From: Reclinomonas americana ATCC 50394 | Lineage: Eukaryota > Jakobida > Jakobea > Jakobida | NCBI GenBank assembly: GCA_048213135.1 | Contig: PS015144.1 | Span: 35,125-62,409 of the forward strand | Reading direction: 5' to 3' | Length of the DNA: 27,285 nt | In this document: piece after piece, positions 19,401 through 26,915 of the stretch | Layout: every line of letters begins with the position of its first letter | Position numbering within the stretch: position 1 is the first letter of the stretch | Notes under the pieces: generated by a model | Databases searched by the model: none | What the model was told of the DNA's origin: nothing | The model's input: only the letters and a program-made list of their open reading frames with translations | Program-made: the position numbers and the translations under genes

Positions 19401-21893
19401 CGCACGAGTCTCGAGTGTACCGAGACACCCACTTGAGGAGCGCCTAATATGTTTGTTTGTCAGCAGGTGCACATAGAGACGTATGCTGCAATCGAGAAGG
19501 TCTCACCGCGCGGATGACAACGTCATTGCGAGCATCCCTTACCGCGAACCGATCTCTCCACACCGCGTAATCTTTCCCAGCCATACCGTGCTCCACCGAC
19601 TACACATGCATGCATACGAAAAGGCATAAGAGAGCAGGCGGCACATGGAAACAACATTGCGACGCAACGTATGGTTCCACTGTCGTGACACCGCGACACA
19701 CGAGCTCACCAGCGAGCGTACGGCAAAATTCGCGAACTCGCATGTCAAATTCCCCAGCACCGCCTTTGGCAAATTGCTGCAAACAAGAGACATGAGCCGC
19801 AGAAGAGATGACACAATACGACTATTGCAGGCACTCACCGCTGCAATGTCCGTCTCAAAGTGCTCGACTTCGTGAATAATACGCCGATCCATGAAGACAC
19901 GATACAGATCGGCGCGAGTGACTCTTCGCCGCCAGTCCTCACGCGCCAGATCATCGCTGACGCGCACAATCATTTGAAGCATGATAGGCTGCGGACCGGC
20001 AGTAATCGAGTGATTATGAAGGCAGTAACAGAGCCACCACCAATTAAGGGATTTCCATACCGATTTCGCCAGATCAGCCAAGCCGGGAATGCGATTGATC
20101 TGCTGCTGACGACGATCGTGCATCAGCCGGTCTTCGTGGTGCTGCTCGCAATACCTGGTCCAATACGACTACTATTGGCCACCACTTCCTTTCAACAAGA
20201 AGTCGACAGCACAGCAACAACGCAACTCGAGCAAAAACCGCCCCACGTCTGTAAAAGAGAATGGCCGAAGAGCACAAGTGAGCAGTGTCATTTCTCGGGC
20301 CGCGGCGTCAATCTCTGTTGCTCGAGTCAACGCCACATCCAAAGGATCAAACCGGCTTGTCCACTGCCGACCAAGACGATTGATGAATTCACGGCGGACA
20401 GAGACGATGAGCCGCAAATTTGGGAAGTTCTGGATCGCACCGCACAGATGAGTAAGAATGCTGCGCCGGCAGGTCAGAATGTCGGCGTCGCTCTGTACGC
20501 ACCGCCAAATTGTGGAAACGATAAAGGTTGTCCGGCACCGGGCACTCGTCAAAGCCGTCCAGAATCAGCACAATCTTCTGACACTCGGACAACTGCGCTC
20601 GGACACAGCCGTGAGCAAAAACAAAAGGATTCTCGCTCACTTGCATAGAGATGCGCAAGCACGCACATCTTCGCACTCGAGCCTCAGTCGCCGATCCACA
20701 TCGCGAGTCGCGCACTCCAGCATATGCGGCACCAAGCGACCTCGTGTGTGAAGCACATCTTGCGGAAGGACACACAGTCGCTCTCGCAGGACCAACATGT
20801 TGGTGTTCTTTTCCGGATCGGCAAAGCGCTTGTACATCTTGCTCAAGAGCGTGGATTTGCCAGCACCCGACCAGCCCACCACCACAGCCACCTGTGTGTC
20901 GAAATGCTCATCATGAGTAACACCACACACAAGAACGCATTTGAACTTTGCGGAGTACGCACGCGATCAGTTGGCCGCTGACCACTGTCTTCGACAAATC
21001 GCGAGAGGAGCTCGTCGGCAAGTGTGTTGCGGCCGTCGAGATCGTCAGACTCGTGAACTGAGTCGTTGGCGAATACGTCGATCTGCGGCACACACGACGA
21101 TACAAGCATCATGGTTCAGCACAAACGCGCAGCATGCCTCCGCGCACACACCGATACGTGTACACCGAACCAGTGTTTCCTGCTCTTGCTGCATTCTGGC
21201 CACTTCCTGTTCGGCATTCACGAGAAGGCGGACTTGCACTGCGCGAATGGCAGCAAGTTTCTCTGCCAAAGACACCACCGAGGCCACAAGCCACACATTG
21301 CCGGCAGCCTGCACAGCATGACCACGGCAGGTGAGAAGAAGATGCTTGCCCAATGCTGCTGCACAACGTGCGCGTGTCACGCACCAACAGGTCTTGAATC
21401 TCAAACAGCTGCTCCGGCTTCATGTCAGCATCAAAGCCGTCCACGATCAGCACAATGCATCGAGTGAAGCGCGCATTTCCCCGCACTCCCGCCAGAGTTG
21501 GACACAGTTCTTGCTTGAGCAGCTTCCGCCCTCGCGGCAACAGACTGTTGATGCAATCTAACATGTACAACAGCAGTTGGTGTCGCTCTCCGAGGTTTCT
21601 GATGTGTGACAGTCGCTCTCGAAAGACAATTGTGTCAACGCTCTCGAATGGCGGCTTCCATCCTTGGCGTCGTAGTTCCTTGAAGTTGCCAGTGGACTGC
21701 GCAAATTCATAGCTTTCCGTCACAAGCTTGAAGTACAAGTGGTCCAGCAAGAGAGATTCGCCACCATCAGGCCAGGGCTCGGACACAATCAGCTGTGGCG
21801 CACACACACAGCCATGCAACAATGAGTGATATGCACGGACAAACATTCACGCACACACACACACACACAAACACAGACACAAACACACCTCCA

Positions 21894-21933
<40 letters not shown>

Positions 21934-22174
21934 CTCTACGTACGTCCGTACCGTACGTTACCTACGGTACGGTACGGTACGGTACGGTACGTACGTACGT
22001 ACGGTTACCGTNNNNNNNNNNNNNNNNNNNNTACTACGTCTTCGGTCCGGTACCGTACGTACGACCAACACACGACCACACGTACAACAACTAACGTAGT
22101 AGTAGTATACGACGACGAACAACACTACTACCACACACACACACACACAACACACACACAACAACACCACCACA

Positions 22175-22218
<44 letters not shown>

Positions 22219-22599
22219 CACACACACACACACACACAAGCACTCTCCCGCTCTCTCTCTCTCTCTCACACACAAACACACCCTGTCGGTTATCGTTGCG
22301 TCGGCAGCAGGGACCGTGCTGGCTTGTACCAGGCGAGCGCGAAGAGCATCTACTGCGGCAGCAAGAGGAGTGCCCGGATCCTACACGAGAAAAAAAGAAG
22401 TGAGTCACTAAATGCATGCAATTTCACGAGGCTGGAATGCCAGGACGACAGACGACAGACGTACCAGGGGTTGTCGCTGCTCTGGCGTTAGAAGCGTATG
22501 TTGCTCTTTGCGCAGTGTGGTAAGCTTCCTGGATAGCGAATTCCCACCACCGCAAAGGCGTACGTGTGTTCGAAAGTGTGAGCGAGTTGACATGCACAT
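16499..22599 (-). CDS. NLR-like STAND NTPase: pseudo-NACHT, NACHT, winged-helix region, pentapeptide repeats, 14 WD40 repeats
   Basis: Fourteen exons in consistent phase give 1567 residues: 22465-22599, 22282-22380, 21385-21792, 21171-21308, 20963-21082, 20667-20891, 20503-20592, 20227-20429, 20061-20154, 19839-19988, 19702-19776, 19507-19599, 19228-19443, 16499-19156. Residues ~46-260 are a degenerate NACHT (EPWPDGGES at the P-loop, VLIVDGFD Walker B kept). Residues 261-554 are an intact NACHT: GWSGAGKS 306-313, VLILDGFDE Walker B, LIVSVRREF sensor, RPFSFTDV. Then come helical/winged-helix segments and EFTHKSFLEYFAA (~627-639). Pentapeptide repeats (RLRGADLS, RLQRGDLARVNI) span ~735-805, then about 14 WD units, and a tail with two 17-residue repeats. 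The start is the least certain part: the frame is open further upstream and a Met six bases inside also fits. NLR/STAND proteins are ATP-switched ligand sensors that oligomerise; the ligand here is unknown. Confidence 0.85.
16655..16756 (-). repeat. Two perfect 51-bp tandem units in the NLR tail
   Basis: Period exactly 51 bp, identical units 16655-16705 and 16706-16756, coding for two copies of AGDADDTGRRGSRSAPT after the last WD repeat. Identity at the DNA level means a recent duplication. A gtaagt-like donor just upstream and gcggcag acceptors in each unit could make this stretch a short intron instead. Confidence 0.9.
21793..22281 (-). repeat. Repeat-filled 489-nt intron of the NLR gene: (AC)n, (CT)n, CGGTA/ACGT palindromic repeat, 20-N gap
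   Basis: Contains (CA)n at about 21849-21870, (CT)n at 21897-21930, CGGTA pentamers and self-complementary ACGT/GTAC runs at 21935-22070 broken by a 20-N gap (22012-22031), and a second set of (AC)n and (CT)n runs at 22133-22268. The palindromic core can fold on either strand, which probably caused the gap. Confidence 0.9.
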
Positions 22600-22829
22600 C
22601 TCCCTTTTCGGCTGCTGCGCGTGTTGCAGCGCGTAAGTGGCAGGCACAGAGTGCACAAGAAAATCTAGAAACAGCACCTTAAAGAAATGTGCACTGTAGG
22701 TGCGCTCACGACGATGCAACAAAAAAGTGGTGAGCGGACAAGATCGAATTCGGTTCCGCACTGTCGTGTTTGTCGCGTCTGACAACGGCGTGTACCCTTC
22801 ACTAATGTCAGGCTCGTTGCAGAGGGCCC
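22600..22829. promoter_or_regulatory. Spacer between WD40 gene and NLR-like gene
   Basis: 230 bp between the stop of the beta-grasp/WD40 gene (22830) and the first supported Met of the NLR gene (22599), on the minus strand. The frame of NLR exon 1 stays open for about 185 bp upstream without another ATG, so an extra 5' exon, or a fusion of the two genes by splicing, cannot be excluded. No promoter motif is recognised. Confidence 0.45.
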
Positions 22830-24360
22830 TCAGTCCAAAACAATGTCCCGAGAGTCAGGCGCGGCGACGCCAATCACGCGAAGAAGAGTTCCCGACGCCA
22901 CACACCACACGCGGATCGTCGAGTCGTCACCAGCGGAGACCAGTCGCTGTTGCCCAGCGCTGTCTTCGACAAAAGCAAGACCGCAGAGGGTCGCCGCATG
23001 ACCGCGGACAGCTGTTGATGCTCCACTCTCCACATCGATGAGGCGGACAACGCCGAAGCCGGCGGCAACGGCAAGCACCGCTCGTCCTTCCGCGGACGAA
23101 AAGGTGGCAGCCAGCGACGTGACCCCGATCCCGGCACACGCGTTCAGATCCACAAGTGGCCCAACTTGCCGTAAAAGTGCACCGCCCTCACGACTCCAAA
23201 CACACACCATACCGTCGTGGCCTCCGCTAATGACAAGGGTCGAGTCCGGGGAAAAGGCCACGGCACTGACTGGTAATGAGTGACAGCTGTGTTCAGCCTC
23301 CAGCGAGACGCTGGTACCAGTAGAGTTACTCGCGAGGGACCACACCATCACACGCTTGTCGGCGCCTCCACTGACAACAGCAAAACCATCAACTGAAATG
23401 GCAACGGCTGTCACGGGAAGCATGTGGCTGCCGAGTACTTGAGACTCGGCGGTACGTGAGGTGACGTTCCACAATCGAACCGTGCAGTCGTCGGAACCGC
23501 TTACAAGCCGGCTCCCGTCAGCAGTAAATGCCAACGCACGCACAGAGCGGTCGTGACCAACAAGAACACACTTTTCATCCACCACCGGATAGACATGCAA
23601 CTCGATCCGCGAATCTCGAGCCACAGCAAGAAAAGTGTGGGATGACGTCGACACACAGCAGGCGATGGCATGCGCAAGTGGGAAAGGCGAACAACGGTCG
23701 ATGGGCAACAAGTACCGTCGAATGCGCCCATCCGCCAGCGACCACAAGCACACACCGTTTTGAGAATCGGTGCTGCAGACGAGATCGGCGGCTCCATCGT
23801 CAAGATTTTACCGAGTCTTGGCTGCGATCTGCGCATGCCCGGCGTCCTTCGTGCAGAACTCGGGAAGTCGCTGTTGCAGGCGGCTGGCAAGGGCTTCAGT
23901 GGCAATTTCCATGGCCACAAGAAGCCGCTGATAATGCAGTCGCCTGCGAAACACGACATTTTCAGCATCAAGCGCAGAAGTGATACACCGGCACATGTGC
24001 GCGTACGTACCCTCCTCCATGCAAGTCCAACAAGTCCACCGTCAACACCAACTCATCCGGGCCCACAGGAACCAACTGCATCTGCTTGAGAGTCTGATCC
24101 CTTGCAGTGGCAAACACAAAGGCTTGCTTCTCGCTTTGCACTCGCATCCGGTCAGGAGCAATAGGCAACAACAGCTCAGCCTCGAGCAAGTGCGCTGCCT
24201 TCTCCAGCAACTCGCTGACCAGCATTTCTCGCGTGGCATTCTCCACTGTCACGCTGACACCCTCGTCAGAGTCCTCCAGTTCGAACCGAATAGGAAACTG
24301 GCGCGAGAAGTGAGAAACACGTGCACACACACAAAGGCGGACACCACACGCACGCACCAT
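22830..24360 (-). CDS. WD40 propeller protein with probable beta-grasp (ubiquitin-like) N-terminus
   Basis: ATG 24358-24360 sits immediately before a 60-nt intron (24298-24357). Exon 2 is 24011-24297, intron 23944-24010, exon 3 from 23943. A 39-nt putative intron (23773-23811) removes an in-frame TAA, then exon 4 is 22830-23772; 454 residues, stop TGA. Residues 2-97 alternate strands and a helix in beta-grasp order (FPIRFELED, VSVTVENATREMLVSELLEKAAHLLEAE split by the helix, FVFATARD, ELVLTVDLLDLHGGG). A helical linker (RLLVAMEIATEALASRL) follows. Seven WD-type units come next, for example VRALAFTADGSRLVSGSDD and TVRLWNV. It lacks an NTPase. It lies directly upstream of the NLR-like gene on the same strand and may be its partner. 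The beta-grasp call is from pattern only; an RA or ubiquitin-like fold is equally possible. Confidence 0.7.
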
Positions 24361-24538
24361 GTTCCTCTTGTCAGGGTTGTTGTCGTGATCTATCGTTGTG
24401 CGATGGGACAGGACCTTGACAGGACCTTGTTGCTCACGCGCTGTGAGCTCCTTCCTCTCCCTCCTCTCTCTCTCTCTCTTTCTCCCTCCCTCTCTCTTTC
24501 TCCCTCTCTCTCCCTCTCTCTGTGGATCCACCAAAAGA
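24361..24538. promoter_or_regulatory. Bidirectional promoter region
   Basis: 178 bp between divergent ATGs (24360 minus, 24539 plus), with a long CT-rich tract at about 24450-24522. The short distance implies a shared promoter. Confidence 0.5.
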
Positions 24539-25175
24539 ATGACGACAATGCGCGGGCAGTCGTGGATTGTCGCTCTGCTGCTGGTGCTTGTGCTGCTGCT
24601 GTCACTCGCACAACTGCAGGGATGCACAGGTGGCGCAGTGTCATCGGTGCGTGAGCTTGTGAAGAACGAAAAAAGTGAGAGTGTGCGGAGGAGGGCGGCA
24701 ATTGCGGTTTGCGCGCACGTACACCCCGCCCTGCTGTCTCCTCTCTCTCTCTCTGTGCGTGAACACCATCACCTCGGGGAGTCTCTTTGTCTCTCTCTGT
24801 GTATGTGCATGGCGGCAGTTGTCTGACACTCTTCTGTGCGCACTCGCACACGTGTACTCGTCTCTCTCAGTCCGACGACAACAATGACGACGACAACAGC
24901 AGTCACCACGCACACCACAGCGACAACAATGACAATGCTCACAGTCATCATCATCATCACCATCACCAGCATCATCATCAGTCATCGGTTTGCCTTCTCT
25001 ACGTACACGTGTATATATGACTTGTCCTCAGTTGGGTGGGTCTGTCTCTCTCCAGCAGCAGCAGCAGCGAGTGGCCACGCAGTCGGACTCGTACTATGTG
25101 GTGGACTATGAAGATGTTGCGCTGTGCAGTGACTTGTCGGAAAAATGCGATATGGCTCTCATCACTCTCTCCTCT
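24539..25175 (+). CDS. Secreted or membrane-anchored Asp/Asn/His-rich protein, 3' end unresolved
   Basis: Exon 1 is 24539-24646 (36 residues): MTTMRGQSW followed by the hydrophobic segment IVALLLVLVLLLSLA, then QLQGC, a signal peptide or signal anchor. Intron 24647-24870. Exon 2 is 24871-24987 (39 residues): Asp/Asn blocks, then a run of seven His and further HHH. Intron 24988-25055 (68 nt). Exon 3 starts at 25056 with QQQQRVATQSDSYYVVDYED. All splices are phase 0. The exon may end at a gttgcg donor after VVDYED or continue through CSDLSEKCDM; no stop could be placed before the microsatellites. The His-rich luminal segment could bind metal ions. It could also be the 5' part of the TMEM43-like gene downstream on the same strand; the gap prevents a decision. 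Confidence 0.6.
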
Positions 25176-25222
25176 CCGTCTCCCTCTCCCTCTCTCTCCA
25201 TCCCTCTCCCTCCTCCTCCTCT

Positions 25223-25254
<32 letters not shown>

Positions 25255-25409
25255 GTCTTCTTCTACTTCTTCGTCTTCTTCTACTTCATCTTCTTCTTCT
25301 TCTTCTTCTTCTTCTTGTTGTTGTTGTTGTTGTTGTTGTTGTTCTTNNNNNNNNNNNNNNNNNNNNNNNNNNNNNNNNNNNNNNNNNNNNNNNNNNNNNN
25401 NNNNNNNNN

Positions 25410-25438
<29 letters not shown>
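25145..25438 (+). repeat. Compound microsatellite (CTCCCT)n-(CTT)n-(GTT)n, 63-N gap, (AG)n
   Basis: CT-rich hexamers grade into CTT trinucleotides and then TTG trinucleotides up to the gap (25347-25409). The right flank is (AG)n. Homopeptide frames here (poly-Leu, poly-Ser, poly-Phe) are repeat artefacts. Confidence 0.95.
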
Positions 25439-25439
<1 letters not shown>

Positions 25440-25441
<2 letters not shown>

Positions 25442-25845
25442 GGCGGATGTGCTGATGTCTTCCAGATTGAGGATTGCGCGCAATAGTTTGTGTTGAAGAG
25501 GGCGAGAGTGAGAGAGAGGCGGCACGACAGAGACTGGAAGTGAACGAGAGTGAGAGACAAAGGGAGACAGGGAGATCTGGAGCATGGATGTGTGTATAGA
25601 AGAGAGGGACAGAGAGAGAGAGAGAGAGAGAGGAAGAGAGAGCGTTGCGTGAGGGAGAGAAGAGGATGGTGTGCTGATGTCTTCTTGATTGGGAATACGA
25701 TATTTGTGCGTTTGGAAGAGTGCAAGTGAGAGTGAGAGAGAGAAAGGGAGAGAGACATGGGGAGTTCTGATGGTGTGCGGGGTTGAGAAGTGTTTGCAAG
25801 TATCTGTGCGTTGAGGAATCAGAGTGTGTGAGAGCGATGGAAGAT
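25440..25845 (+). repeat. Imperfect ~220-bp direct repeats in non-coding DNA
   Basis: The block GTGCTGATGTCTTC..GATTG..GAGAGTGAGAGAGAG at about 25447-25516 recurs at about 25667-25740. A weaker, shortened copy starts near 25768 (GATGGTGTGCGGGGTTGAG). The copies are diverged and rich in GAGA. No coding potential is seen. Confidence 0.65.
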
Positions 25846-25942
25846 AAGGAGAGCGTGTGTTGATTGTGTTCGGGGGACAGGGGAAAGAGAGAAATGTTTG
25901 TTTGAACGTTGATGTGAGAGAAGAGCAGAATCCGAGAGATGG

Positions 25943-26345
25943 GAGTGCAACCTCCATTTCTCTCACACCAGCTGGATATATCTCTCTGTCTCTCTCTCTC
26001 TCTCACACACACACTCTAAACACGCATGTATATGATCGTGCACGCACGACCTCCTTTCTCTACTGATGTGTGGTGTGGGCGATGTGGTTAGCAATGGAGG
26101 CCTGGGGGAAGAAAGAAACACCGAGAAAAAGCATGCTTCGAACACTCATTATCTCTCTCTTTCTTTCTCACTTCTAAACACGCACATAATCGATCATGCA
26201 CACGCAACCTCCACGTCTCTCCCACACACATGCTGACTGCAAGAGAGAAGGAAGGCAGCATTCTCTCTCTCTCGCCCTCTCTAAACACGCTCAAATTTGA
26301 CCATCCACATCTCTCCCACACATGCTTTGCACATACTCACCCTTC
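25943..26345 (+). repeat. Diverged ~110-150-bp tandem units
   Basis: The motif CTAAACACGC followed by ATC-GTGCAC, ACGCAACCTCC and CTCTCCCACACA-ATGCT occurs in related form at about 26015, 26175 and 26281, with a partial copy (GCAACCTCCATTTCTCTCACAC) near 25948. CT-rich runs separate the units. The array ends at the 490-N gap. Confidence 0.65.
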
Positions 26346-26359
26346 CCCCTTTCTCCCTT

Positions 26360-26849
26360 NNNNNNNNNNNNNNNNNNNNNNNNNNNNNNNNNNNNNNNNN
26401 NNNNNNNNNNNNNNNNNNNNNNNNNNNNNNNNNNNNNNNNNNNNNNNNNNNNNNNNNNNNNNNNNNNNNNNNNNNNNNNNNNNNNNNNNNNNNNNNNNNN
26501 NNNNNNNNNNNNNNNNNNNNNNNNNNNNNNNNNNNNNNNNNNNNNNNNNNNNNNNNNNNNNNNNNNNNNNNNNNNNNNNNNNNNNNNNNNNNNNNNNNNN
26601 NNNNNNNNNNNNNNNNNNNNNNNNNNNNNNNNNNNNNNNNNNNNNNNNNNNNNNNNNNNNNNNNNNNNNNNNNNNNNNNNNNNNNNNNNNNNNNNNNNNN
26701 NNNNNNNNNNNNNNNNNNNNNNNNNNNNNNNNNNNNNNNNNNNNNNNNNNNNNNNNNNNNNNNNNNNNNNNNNNNNNNNNNNNNNNNNNNNNNNNNNNNN
26801 NNNNNNNNNNNNNNNNNNNNNNNNNNNNNNNNNNNNNNNNNNNNNNNNN
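26360..26849. other. Assembly gap (490 N)
   Basis: Lies between a microsatellite-rich region and the first readable TMEM43-like exon. It could contain that gene's 5' exons. Confidence 0.99.
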
Positions 26850-26915
26850 CCCCCCTTTCTCCCCCCTTCCCTCTATTCCCCCTTTTCTCCCTTCCCCCCC
26901 TTCTCCTCACCACAG

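Noticed and set aside
20493-20502. An apparent 10-nt intron (gtgcgtacag) or +1 frameshift between Walker B and sensor of the intact NACHT, with a similar frame break in the first NACHT copy
   Set aside because: A 73-nt intron (20430-20502) and a 76-nt intron (21309-21384) at homologous positions restore both frames and give the expected NFPNLRLIVSVRREF sensor, so no frameshift is needed.
16499-24360. Bacterial contamination or horizontal transfer of a STAND-pentapeptide-WD40 gene
   Set aside because: The gene has 13 introns of the same size and splice style as neighbouring housekeeping genes, so it is long resident in this genome. Ancient transfer cannot be tested here.
25145-25346. Poly-Leu, poly-Ser or poly-Phe coding extension of the His-rich gene
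   Set aside because: The sequence is a compound microsatellite with no codon preference and all three frames are open; it is more likely intron or untranslated.
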